From: Rotaria sp. Silwood1
Lineage: Eukaryota; Rotifera; Eurotatoria; Philodinida; Philodinidae
Length of the DNA stretch: 64,000 nucleotides
NCBI GenBank assembly: GCA_905250075.1
Contig: CAJNOP010000205.1
Span: 186,001-250,000, forward strand
Reading direction: 5' to 3'
In this document: positions 32,092-48,901 of the stretch, piece after piece
How the letters are laid out: each line of letters begins with the position of its first letter
How positions within the stretch are numbered: the first letter of the stretch is position 1
Notes under the pieces: model-generated
Databases searched by the model: none
What the model saw: the letters and a program-made list of their open reading frames with translations, nothing else
What the model was told of the DNA's origin: nothing
Made by a program: the position numbers and the translations under genes

Positions 32092-35000
32092 GCGCGAACT
32101 TCGATCAAAACACAGACAATTTTTATGCAATATTACGCATCTATTTAAAAGACTTTTCTTGAATAAATCATTTTCTGTTTTTCCTCTAATACTTTTGTTG
32201 CCTTGTATACAAAGAATTGGTGAAGTCGTAGCGTGTTCTTGTTCTTTATCCATGTTACTCATTGCGTCTTCATAGTAGGTGATTTACACAGATGCAATGA
32301 TTTTTTTTAAATAGTGTCGTTACAATTATGTTTCTTTTTTTTTCTTACTATGATTTTGTATACTCAAAAAACTGAACATACGCCAATACTTTTGTCAAAG
32401 TTTTATCAAAGCTAGAAAATTTTTCCTACAATGAGGAAGAGGTCCCTTTAGAAATAACCATGACAAACTAGTGATGATTGATAATCAGTGTCAATGTGTT
32501 GCTATCAAGTATCTACGGTCCTCTGTAAATTCCTTGCATTTTCTATCAAATATCTAACTTCTCATAATGTAACACATGCGTGAGTATGCATTAGAAACTA
32601 TAACAAAAGTACATGTGCATGAACATTCAACATTTTCTTGTGTAGACAAAATTTTAATCATTTTCACAAATAATTGAATGATGATAGTAACATTTGGATA
32701 TTTGTTTTTTTTTTATTGTTGTATGCCTTACATGAACCGTCACGAATATCTATAGACACATACCAGGAATAGATAGTCAACTACAATAGAGTCTAATACC
32801 AAAAAAATTAGACCCTGGTATGTTTTTTAACTAGAAAGAATGGTTTCACCATGATCAAGGAGCTTGCTGTGACTGTTCCTAATACTTTCAATCGATTTCT
32901 CAGTTCAACCACAGAGAACATTATCCATCGAAATTAAAGAAAAATTTCATGCTCGGCCGACTGAAATAATACTGACAAGAGCGGTCACGGTTTGAAACAG
33001 TTTTAGAAATTTTTACTGAAAAATTCAGAATTCATTATGAATAAAATGAGAACAAACTTGTTTTTTTTTTTGTTATAGTAGTAATGGAAACAAAATTATT
33101 CCTTATTTTTGACTGCGTCGTCGAAGGCGGTAAATTTGCAACATATCGTTGAAAAATTTTGACTAGGAAATAAAAATTTAGTAAAATAAAATTAGTATTT
33201 GCTTTTCCTAGTAATATCGACAGTAATTGATCCGTTATATTGCGGAAGATTTCAAAATCGTTTTCATACACATCACGCTACGAGAACAACTTCCATCAAA
33301 TTCTATTGTCTTAAAAAAAAGCTTTGTCATCATTCATATCGAATTTTGAAAGTACTAGTGTCAGCGGATCAGTATATAGATACCATCATTGGAGGAAACT
33401 TAGCCATTCTCAAGTAGCTTGCCCGCAAAAATTATTCTTTTGCTTCTTCATTGGTATGGAAGTGCGTTTATAGATAGTCCACTTGACTTGTGTCACTGTG
33501 TCATCATAGAAAATATTTAAACCAATGACTACACTTCTCGCCAGTAGTAGGGCATTGACACAAACACGCGATATTTTTCACGGGAAGCGTCAGGCTATAT
33601 AACGATGCAAATAGTGCTTTTATCCTTAATATCATAATCTGATGCAAGAGTATGCTCATCCTCTAGTGTCCGACCTTCGAACATTAAAAATTGATCGTAC
33701 GATGGTATATTTATGTGCTGTGAAATTCCGTCTTTGATTTATTTGATGGTAGAGAATAAGTCAATATTGACTAGCAATGATTTACTTGGAAAAATTTTCG
33801 GAAAACATTGTTTGGTTCGAATATGCGTAATAAAGATATGCATTCCTAACCTATAGACACAATATTTGATTTCAATATTAACATTTCTAACAAATCTATA
33901 ATACTTTAGTTGGAACGTCTGAGTTCCTATTTGATTTATTGAAGCTTAGAGAATGATGTATGTTGCGACAATTTTTTCTCTAACAATATTTAATAATCAT
34001 CCTTACAGCACTGTCTAAACTTCAGTTGAAACAAATGTTCTCTTCATGATATACTCGATTTTCAAGATATCGCTAGTTTTTCAAACATTTTGAAATGATA
34101 AAAACGTTTTGTGAAAATTAAGTACCGTGTAAAAATAAAAAAACATTCATGTTGGCTAAAACTTTGAAGGTATTCTCAAGAGGGAAAGATTTTATGCATG
34201 AGCAAAATTTAAGCTTGAAATTTGATTATCCGATTTTTGTGCAAGCACCTCATATAAACGAAAAAATTCAGTAAATTGATCATAAATCGAGAAATAAAAG
34301 GTTAGATGTTCAAATCTGTTGAGAATTTTACTCATCTCCTGAAGATCGATACATGAAAACAGTATCAAATCAAAAGTAATTTTATACCTTGCAAATTTAC
34401 TCAGTCAATATTTTTTTTTCGATTGACAGCAGTGCTTCGGAAAAACAATGTGATCTACTATAAATTAAATGAAATGTTGATAGTCTTGTTGAGATGCTAA
34501 ATAACTAATAGATAACATGTTTTTATCTTTTAAATAATGTATAAGTGTCTTAGTGATAAGCAGAATGATATTATTCATTGTCTAATGCCGAGTAAGCGAA
34601 TAGCAAAATGGTGCAATATTTATTATATGAATCATACAATTTCACAATCAAATCAGTTATATAAATCATCAAAATGCTACTATTTTCGAATATATTATCA
34701 TGAGAAGCTAGAAAAAAAAAATATGTCTCAGTTTATCATGCCTTATCGGTAATAATATAGAGAGACAATAAGTAAAACTGAATCACTGAAAAAAAATACC
34801 AGTGAATGAAAATGAGTAAGAAAGATAACATCAAAACCGAAATCTATGGCACTTGTGTCATTGAAACTATATTTTTCCATTGTAAGCAATGGAACTTAAA
34901 GAAAAAAGTCCAGTATGAATCATAAAACAAACTTCTTATATTTGCAGCTGTAAGTAATTTATCCTTCTACAATCTACTTTTTATTGCTAACAACTAGTGA

Positions 35001-35655
35001 CTCCACAGCTGAGACTCGTACTCTTTATTTGAGAAAGGAAACACACATAGATACTCATATATGTTATTCTAAATCTGAAGTCAATCGAAAACATATCATA
35101 GCCACATTCACACCCAAGTCGTAACGCGGCCATTTGCGTATCTCTGATATATATATATAACATGAAAAGTTTTGCTTGTTTTATTTTTTTTGAATAAATT
35201 TTGATAGGAATATTGTAGTGATCGGTAGTTTTTACCATTCAAGAGAAATAATCGGAGGTTATCGAAATCGGAGTGGTCATTAATTGAGCAGTCAAATGAA
35301 TTCTTAGTAGAGATTTTTGAAAACGATATTCTGAAGCTTTTTTCCTTTCAATTTGGACTTTTAATAGAAGTAGTCGATAGAAAAAAATAATTCTCGTGTT
35401 ATCTACGATAAACCGAGATCACTAGATTGTTCTATTCGAAAGTTGTAAGACTTTTCCTGAAACTCTATGATTACGTAGACAAGTAGCTACTCAAGGGTGG
35501 GTGATTCACTAATATTGAGTCGAATGGAGATGTTTACTTTTAGCTTCGAACTTATCTGAGTCACTTACCTCAACATTTCTGAAAATTCACAGTTAGTAGA
35601 CTTCATGTAACAAAAGAGTTATCATTTCAGAAATATTCATATAAGAGTATCAGAT
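32092..35655. other. Intergenic, ~3.5 kb, no gene recognised
   Basis: AT-rich with only small unsupported ORFs on both strands. Marks the transition from the accessory-like left block to the conserved right block. Confidence 0.45.
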
Positions 35656-35803
35656 CATTTTGAAGGGAGACCGGAATTTCGGCCCAAGGAATTTTCGGCC
35701 CAGAGCCTAACTGTCTTCAGGATGACGTTAGGATGTGAGGGTGATGGTCAAAAATTCTGGGCCGAAAATTCCGTGGGCCGAAATTCCTGTAACCCATTTT
35801 GAA
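35656..35803. mobile_element. MITE with 9-bp flanking duplication
   Basis: The direct repeat CATTTTGAA (35656-35664 and 35795-35803) brackets a 130-bp element. Inverted arms of ~34 bp (core GGAATTTCGGCCCA...GGAATTTTCGGCCCAGA) are at 35671-35704 and 35756-35789. The duplication length fits a Mutator-like element, but the superfamily is not certain. Confidence 0.75.
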
Positions 35804-35819
35804 CCTAACTGTAAACATC

Positions 35820-35903
35820 CAGTGATTTATCTACTGGATGAGCCCCGCCCACCCGAAATTTCGACTCGCCCACTCGGGAAACGAAACCTAGATAAACACA
35901 CTG
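35820..35903. mobile_element. hAT MITE, 84 bp
   Basis: Ends CAGTGATTTATC and GATAAACACACTG, flanked by TAAACATC / TAAATATC (7 of 8). It shares its termini with the MITE at 60174, so they belong to one family. Confidence 0.75.
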
Positions 35904-36342
35904 TAAATATCACCATATAACTCAACATGTTCAATAATTTCTGTCTGATTGGTGTTGCAGTGATGCATATGTCAACTGACTGATAAAATCTGATCAATGG
36001 TGACATCTATGAATATATGTATATCGTCACCGATCGAGAACAAAAGACAATGTACTAATCAAGAAAATTGATAAGAAAATAGATAACCAATACGTCATAT
36101 TTATTTACTAATTCAAATCTTCTTTTGTTTCAAATTTTCAAAAAAAAAAAAAACAATTTCATGAATATCTTAATCTTTTAATAGAATCAAAAATATTAGA
36201 TACAAAAAACAAAAAAATTTTTTTTCTTATTCTAGATATTTTTAAAAGAAAAATAAAACAATCAAAATCAAGAAATTTATCATAATCTTTTATTTTTCTT
36301 CTATCTTCTATTTACAAACATATATTTGTATGAAATATAAAC

Positions 36343-39992
<3,650 letters not shown>

Positions 39993-40865
39993 ATCAATTG
40001 TTTGTTTTTTTTTTATTATAATTATTATTCTGTTTATGTTGAGATGATGTTCTTTTGGTTTTTTGTTTTCCGAAACACATGACTTATTGTTGATTATTAA
40101 GTATTCTTTTTTTTCTTTGCTCTACTTTCTTTTGTATCCGAGTGATGTGATGACAGATGTTGTTATAAACGAAAGCTCTTTTTTTTGTTGTTTGTCTTGT
40201 TATTTTATAAACCTGAAAGTTATTTGATTGATTTTCTAGAAAAAGAAAAAAAAATTAAAAATCGATATATTTAACAAAACTGTTAGATTTTTAATAGAAA
40301 TGAAAGAACATTTGATGAAGTACTCTGATCAGATGTACATATTCGATTTTTCTTTTGCCTGTAGATACTCCATAGTGTTCTAATAAAAATCAATGTCTTG
40401 CATGGATATGACGCTTTTAATATACAGATTCGGACTGAAGCTAATCGACATACGACAGATACTTTTATAGTCATAGTAGAATTTTTCGAATTTATGAACA
40501 AGCATACTATTTAGTTTTTTTATATAAATAGCAGCAAAAAAGAAGAGATCATCTCAAGTTTGACAAAGAAAAAGAAATTGATTCAGGATTTATTTGATGT
40601 TTTTCTGCTTCCAATTTCTGATAAATCTCGCTAGATAAATACTTTCTCTATCACAAATGATTTTAGATCATGTGCTAGCATTCATAAAAACTTTAGAAAA
40701 AAGATTTTAGTTCCTATTAAAACTGAACTAAGCTATGGAAATTTGAATATGTTCTACTTTTCTAAAGGCTATAGATTTTCGCAAAAAATTTATACTTTCA
40801 AATTTTAATCTGAAACTTTGTTCATATAGAAAAATCAACTGAACTGATTTCTATAAAAATAAAAT

Positions 40866-41034
40866 CAGGGCTGGCCCGATAGGGGGTTGTGACAACCCCC
40901 CCAATAATCAAAAATTTTCGTTTTTCCCCAGCGAAAACGAATGTTTTTTCTTGAGTAGTGCTAGAAAAAAGTTTTATTCGCATTGCAAAATCCGGAACAA
41001 CCCCCGCAATGTTTGCTGACTCGGGCCAACCCTG
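40866..41034. mobile_element. hAT MITE, 169 bp
   Basis: Inverted ends CAGGGCTGGCCCGA and TCGGGCCAACCCTG, flanked by AATAAAAT / AACAAAAT (7 of 8). It has no coding capacity. Confidence 0.85.
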
Positions 41035-44000
41035 AACAAAATCATATTGTATATATTATCTACGGAGAAGTGTCTCCTTTTAGAGTTTTGATTAGAATAC
41101 TATGTTGTATTTATAGGTAAAAAAAAACAAACAATCATTGAAACCACAAGGAAACATTTGAGGAGGTGTCTTCGTTAACCAATCGACTTAAGTCTCTGTA
41201 ATCATAACGATAAAAAAAAAAATTTTTTTCTTGTTTGTTAAGTCATATTGACATAATCAGTATTATTTAATATAATAATGAATATTTCAGTTCCAAAATA
41301 GATTATCATCTGATAATTTATGATTAAATATATGGACGGAAATGGTTTCGGTAAAAAGTATAATTATTCACATAATAATTAACATGGCTATACAATAATA
41401 ACATTAAATTGAAGTTATAGATAAAATTTATATTACTGGAAATCCTTTCGTGATTCAATTAATCGGTCTAATACATATGTTTCTATAATATTTTCCACTA
41501 TCAATCTCTATATAACTCTATTTTTAAAATATAAAATAGATCGTCTACTCATAATTCTATCATTAATCTCATTATAAGTATTTTATTTCTCATAAAATGT
41601 GTTTAGATGAATTTTAAATAAAACTTATTACAAGAAAAAAAAAGTTAATCATTATGAAGAGAAAGATTTGATTTTAATAGTTATTTGTAGCAAAAAAACT
41701 AACATTTCTTCTATATAAAATTTCAATAAGTATGAAATCAGTTTCTTTTTTTTTTGTTTGTATAAGAAAAAAATAATATTTAATTCTTAAAAATCAAATA
41801 TGAATTTCATTTGTAAGTTTTCTTTTAAAAATAAGTCTTAGTGAATATCAATAAAAGTTGAATAGCCTTTCGTTAATTAGAAATAACTAGTAATCTTCTA
41901 TTACTATCATGCTTATGAAAACAAACAATAGATTATCTGTTAGAGAACAACTATCCATATATTGTGATCGAATAGCAATCAGAAAATAGCCAACCGTTCG
42001 AGTTTCAAACTACAGTCGATACACCCATACGGTTTACCGATAGGATTTTTTTTTCGGTTTGAATGACGTGGACATTTTAAGGTGGTGAAGAAAAACATTT
42101 CATAATAACGGAGTTTTTACTTTGTTTTTCTATAATGTTAAGTAATTAGCTTCAACCGAGAGGATGATTTTAGTAGTAAATTTATATGATAGTTCTTTTA
42201 GGTTCCAGAAGACTAACATTTAAAACAAAAAATACAAAATACGTCTAATACTCATTTTGTAATTTTTAAAATAGGCATCATTAAACAAAAAAAAGAGAAG
42301 TCTTCTCGGATCTGAAAATGATCATGTTTTGCAATCATAAGTCATCTATAAAATTTGAATATAGAATCCATTAGATAGAAAAATTCATTAGTTTATTATC
42401 ATTTTTTATCTCTATTTGAGATAATTGTCTAATATAACAGGAACAAAAAAAAAATGCAAAATATGTTGTTTTTAAACTTTTTTTTTTCATTTGTTTTAAA
42501 AGTTCGCTTGATAAACTAACAAAAAATCATTGATTTATGTAAATCTACTTTGAATTGAAACTTTAAACTCGTTTGAATGAACTTTATCACATCTGCTATT
42601 CTCAGTGATTATTATATTATCTTAAAAAACTTTTCAATTATGCATAGCCCATAGTCTTTGTCTTCTGTCAATCCTACATAATCCTAAGATTAAAATATAA
42701 ATCTATTTTTTTTTCTTTAAATTAGCAAAATGAGATCTAAAAGAATTTTCTATATATTCGATTGTTTAAATCATCATTATAGTATTGGTAAGTTGCAAAA
42801 AAATCTAATAGATTCGGAATCTACATGAAGAATTGAGTCGAATAAAAAAAAAAAGTTTTCTCTCATTTCCGAAGATTTTAAATTTTGGATTTCAGATCAA
42901 GATCATTTCTATATGTAATGAAAAATTTTGTTTTTGTTAAAAATGAAAAGAATTTTGCATTTTATGTACCTACGAGTAAACGTATAACCTTAATTAATTT
43001 TATTGAATATTACAAAACTAAAATCTCTACAAGAATATTGAATATATTTTATTGTACTCGAAGATAATAAATCAACATGATTTGAAAGCTTTTTTTTATT
43101 TTTATTTTCTAATTTCTTTTTCGAGACATCATGGATTAGATTAAATTCTTGATTTTTCAAGAAAAGTTTGCATTGAAACTTCGATTCTTTTGTCTATCTT
43201 CATTCATCGATGAAGTTTGACAATTATTCGGACTATTATTATTGACTCGGTACATAGACAAGTTTTGTGTTTTTTTTTTATAGAAAAATTTCCATTCAAT
43301 CATCCGTCGTTTGTTTTGCCGATTTTGATCGGATATTAGAACGAGAGAAAATCAATGTATTCATTAAAAAACAAAAAATGTTGCATTCTTCTATACTTCA
43401 TAGTGGTTTGTAGATTGAATATAGTTTGATGAAGTAAAATCATGAAATTCTCGGAAAGATCTCTTTTTCTAGAGATCCTTATTCTAAAAATAATTATTAA
43501 TGCAAGTAAGAAAATTTTTTTTTCAGCTGATTTATTTTTACAGATTCGTTTTATGTATTATGTTTAACAATAGAACTCAAATATAGAAATGTGTTAAAGT
43601 TTTTTTTTTTTTGTTCGCCTCTATTTGAGAATTATTTTGTTTTATTCTATCAGTCAAATAATTAAGTTAGTACTTTTAAAATATTCAAAGAAAATGAGAC
43701 ATAATTCACAAAAATTTGTATATGTTCTATATTCTATGTAAGAAAATTAACACAGCAAACTTAAAATAATTACCTAAGTTTCAATGAAATTTCTCTAGAA
43801 AATTCATCATTTAATCTAAAAGATGACGTTCTAATCAAGTATTACGGGAAAAAATGTCAAAATAATTTTTAGAAAAGCTTTCAAATCATACATCTTGTCA
43901 TTCTGTTGTCCTTGAGCATAATAAAATTCATTCAACATCTCGTAGAATTTTTTTGTTTCTATCGTGTTCAACAAACTTAATTAGAATTTTATATATTCAT

Positions 44001-47000
44001 TTTAGAAGTCTTCTAGTGATTATTTAATCATTTCGAATACGATGAATGTATACAGAAATGCTTTTTTTTTATTTTTAGAATTTATTTTGTATTTTTAATA
44101 AATGTCAATACAATAGAAAACATAATCAATAATTTTAGAAAGATTCATAAATTTTTTTTACTTATATTGACTTGAATTTACTCTAAATTTAGAAGTCAAA
44201 AGGTAGCTCTTATAATACAATAGTTAATCATACATCGCCATTTCCGAATAAAGTCTACCCAAATGAGACGATATAGAGCAGTAAGTAAAAATAACATAAA
44301 AAGTAGAAAATATGTCAGATAGTAAAATAGAGTCACTCAAACCAAGGAAACGTACATTGTTCAGTCATGACATTAAATTCATATAAAAGTCTAAATATTA
44401 AGTTTAACATTTATAAGAATAATTTTAATTTATTCTTGAATATATTTTAACATTAATTATAGAAATTTGTTATGCTGTCAAGAGTGTGTACCCAAATGAA
44501 AAAAAAAAAAAAAACAGAATAAAAGAAAATAATTTTCCCCAGACTGTCATGTTTTCATCAATATGTGACATTGTTTCTTTTTCTTCTTTCTGGTAATTAA
44601 AGTTATTGTTGTTTACTGATATTTACCGGAGATTTTTTTTTTTTTTCTTTGTCCTTGAACGAAGCATATATCATGCCATACATTTGCTTACATTCTCTTA
44701 GAACTAGTCATGATTCTATAATTATAGGTAAGTTTTTTGTATGTAAACTTCAAGGTTTTGATTTTCTATAAATTTTATTATTGTTTGTTTTGAATCAAGC
44801 AATAAAATAGAATTAAAGAAGTAATTAAAAGTTGAAATAAAAATTTTCGAATTGGTTTCTTTTTTTTTTGTCGGTTATCATCCTACAATTGTTTTTGAAT
44901 TCGATTGATGATTGTTTGTATGATATTTACTGTTATTTTGTCTTTTTTTTATCTGCGTAATTATGATAAAAAGAAATGATCGTTTGTTTTTTTTTACTAG
45001 CAAAAAACAAATTGAAGAAAAACAACTTTTACTATCAGTCGAAAAATGTTTTTGTAATTTAATATCAAATTTTATTGGTCTTATATTCTTACATCCTGTG
45101 ACATAGGTTTTATAGCCTAAGGGCTTTGCACTCTTTGCACATTTCATATACTACTATATGACTTCTTGTACGATTCTTTCAATATCATTTTTTTTTTTAT
45201 TGATAAAAATATTAATGACAACAACATTCTTTATTTGTATCATATAATCTAATCGATAATATAGTTTGCATGATACTCATTTTTTATTTTTTTTCCTGTA
45301 GTTCCCTTGTTGATACTATTTTAGAATTAGAATGACATGACATTCACATTTTTCTTGTGTTCTTACTAATCATGAAAAATAATTATTTAACCTTGTATCT
45401 ATTAGAAAATCTATCTTCAATATAAATCAATATTTCAAAAATACAAACAACAAAATAAAATCGATTGAATATAATTAAATTCATATTATAGTAAATATAA
45501 TAATTAAGCTTCAAAAAAATTAGATAACAGATTATATGAAACATGATGTTTTTTTTTTCTACATGTTTTCATATCATCGAACAAAAAGAAATATATTAGC
45601 CTATCATCATAATGATTTCCTTTCATGTCTTTTAACAATTGATAATGATTTCTAGTATGCTATTTGATTGATAAATAGGTTAAGGAAACTCTTGACATAA
45701 TATGACTGATGAACCGGGTGTTCTTTATTTACATCTATTGTATTTTATCAGCTGGTTGTATTCAGATAAGTTTAACCTAGATAATTGAGAATTACTATGA
45801 TCTATCAATTAGAGTCCTTATTTTTGATTTTTTTGTTTTGCTTAACAATTTTTGAATATTATCAAACCAATTTATAGTTTTATTATAATATACAACACTA
45901 AAAGAAAAAAAAGACATTCAGGTAAGATCATATATAATATTATATAATAATAGTTCCTGTAGGCTTATCGCTCGTTGGGGCCAGCTGGGTTTCTCGCGTC
46001 TTTTTCTTCTTTACAGACGATGGTATCTGTGCATCCCTTTTTTGTCCAATGCTTCCCTCATTTATGATTTTTGGATTGACGGTCGAAATATTGTATGTGA
46101 TAGCTTATAATAAAAATCATGATGACCTTGTTTTTTTGTTTCTTTTTAATATTGAAGGATGATTGAGATCTTTACAATAGAAGAGTATATACAATGACTT
46201 AATCCACTTGAATGGGCCAATACGACATATTTAGTGTTTATTTAATTAAAAACAAACTTAATCTGAAAATCTCAATCATACTTTATTACGTAGTAACCAA
46301 AAATAGCATGATAATTAAAGTAATAATCTACATATTTTAGTTCTTTATTAAAGTAACGATAATTCATATTGATAGGTTGATTTTTACTCATTTTATCTTA
46401 TAAGAGATAAACGTTTTTCTTTTTTTTTTTTTTTTTTGTTTGGTCTACATGAAAAACAAAATGAAATTGTTATGTATATTATAATTTTCATATCATAATT
46501 ACAGAGAAATAAAAAAAAAATCAAAAGAAATTAATTGATTTTAAAAATGAAAAGGCTTTGTTTCTTTTTTTTTTTCTTTTGATAATATATTGAACATTTG
46601 TTGTGAATTTCGCATGAAAAAGCATAGATTACTTATTTTAATAGAATTTTTTTCTTAAATATTTCTTTTTGAATTTACTTAATGGAGTGTAAAGGTAATG
46701 TCATTTGACATAGAAAATTATTTTACATATCATAGATTTAAAATATAATAAATGTAATTTAGTCGAATACTCAAATGACCTTTATTTGAAATTATTATAT
46801 TAATGTGATTTTGATCGATTTTTACTATCAAAAGTCTTATTTTAGATAGTATTTTACTATTGTATTCATATATTTTTCATTCATTGTCAAATTGACAATA
46901 GTCTAGTTAACGATTATAGACATTAGTTATTCAAATCACAAATTGAAGTCGGATGTTATAGTCAATGTCTTGTTTCTCTTGTTTGTTTTTTTTTTCTTTT

Positions 47001-48844
47001 TAAATATAATCTCATTACTATTTCTTATTGATATATACATATAATAAAGAGGATGAGATAATGAGTACAGATTAGTTCGAACTTTGGTATTACTGAAAAA
47101 TAAATCTTTCAGTAATATGAAACATATATATTATGAATGGAGAAATGACTTTTTAATTTTTTCTTTAATGCAATTAATAATCGAAAATTACCCTTTTTTT
47201 TTTATCTATTGTTTCTTATCTATAATTTATATAATTATTTCCGTAAAGAGCTCATTTTTCATTTATGACAATATTTAAGTATAGACTTCCTTTTCAATAG
47301 AAAAAATTCTATTTTGTTATTTTCAACTTTGTTGTTTTTTTTTTTGCTATATTTCTTTTCGACAGTATGTATGTTTTATTATCGTGATATATATAAATAT
47401 ATATACTCTCTTGAGATGCAACTAGTTGTAATTCTAAGTAACACTATGACATAGCCGATAATGAAATGACTATGATAAGATGAATGAAGATTCAGCAGCT
47501 ATGTATTGAATAAAATGATGAGCAAGAAAATGAAGATGACATTGAATAAGAGATGAAAGTCGAGAAGAACAAAAAGTCTGTAAAGAAATGATAGATTGAA
47601 TAAGGCAATGAAGATAAATCTAAAATTCGAAGAAAGTGTGCGTGTGATGAAGAATAAAAGAACTAGTACAATAAGTAAGAAGAAATGAAAAATGACGCAT
47701 AAAATAAATAAGTAACAATAAAGAAAAATATAGACATTAAAAGAATCGAAAACATACATCATAGTGCATGCAAAAAAAAAAGAAAAAATATAGATCATAT
47801 ATATAGCTTTTGCTCGCCGATTATGTCTCTCTACCATATATTATTTAATTTCATATTTAGACTACACACAGACATACTTTTGCTTACTTAGTTTACACGG
47901 AAATTTTGTACACAATACAATGAAAAATTTTGTTAAGAAAACTACAAACATGTCATATTTATTCATATATTACAGAAGCAAAAGTTTGTTGTTTTCTTAT
48001 TAGATTTTCTCATTGTTTTTCTGTTTAATATTATCAAATATTGACATATGAATCTATTTGTATAGAAAATTTTTTTTTAAAAGCATTTTAAGAAAAGGAA
48101 ATTATCAAAAAAAGCCTTATCATAGTACAAATATAATCTAGAAGAATCCTATTCATTCATTAAATTTTGACATTGCTGAACAAGTAGAAGAAAAAAAAGA
48201 CAAGAAGATAAATATAACAAATTATTTTTCTTTTTGTCAGTAATGTATATGACTTAACAAGATCTATTAGTTGTTATATCGATTTATTTTCATTTTTATA
48301 AGACGCAAATATTCATAGTAAATAAATTAATCATAAGGTAAATCTGTAGGCTAAACATGAAATCGAATGATAATAATAGACATAAAATAATCAAAAAACA
48401 ATTAGATATGCCGTTTATGTTAGTCGGAATGATATATATATATATATATATAAATATTCGTGCATTATTTAATGATTGCATGTGTAATAATTGACATGAA
48501 TCTATTTCATAGTAGTCTCTACTAATTTTTTCCTATTCATATACGCAATAGTAAGTATATCTATGATCATCTTCGAACATCAAACTAATTGACATTTACA
48601 ATTAGTATGTTTTTTTTTTCTTTCTTTGTTATCATATATTAAAATTTCAATGGAATATTGTTTCTTCCGATAGATGAATAGATATAAAATTTATTTCAAT
48701 TAGATATTATGTTCATGGTTTCACATGTATGTTTTTTTTTTCTTGAAGCGTATTTATTAAATGAAAGACGCATTCATATCCTCGTTTTTTCCTGTATAGT
48801 TATTAGTGTTGTATTGTAGTTGAAATTGTGAAAAAAAAAATGCA

Positions 48845-48901
48845 CTGGTTAAGTTCATTATAAAAAAAAAACATGCTGGTTAAGTTCATTCTAAAAAAAA
48901 C
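48845..48901. repeat. Two-copy 30-bp tandem repeat
   Basis: CTGGTTAAGTTCATT followed by (A/C)TAAAAAAAA occurs at 48845 and 48875, then a short CA run. A local slippage product. Confidence 0.6.

Noticed and set aside
31652..32275. 123-aa and 159-aa ORFs overlapping the CxxC gene
   Set aside because: No family features; the 85-aa frame with four Cys pairs is the better reading.
47499..47837. 112-aa highly hydrophobic minus-strand ORF
   Set aside because: Complement of a purine-rich AT stretch; Phe/Leu/Ile runs are what such DNA gives by chance.
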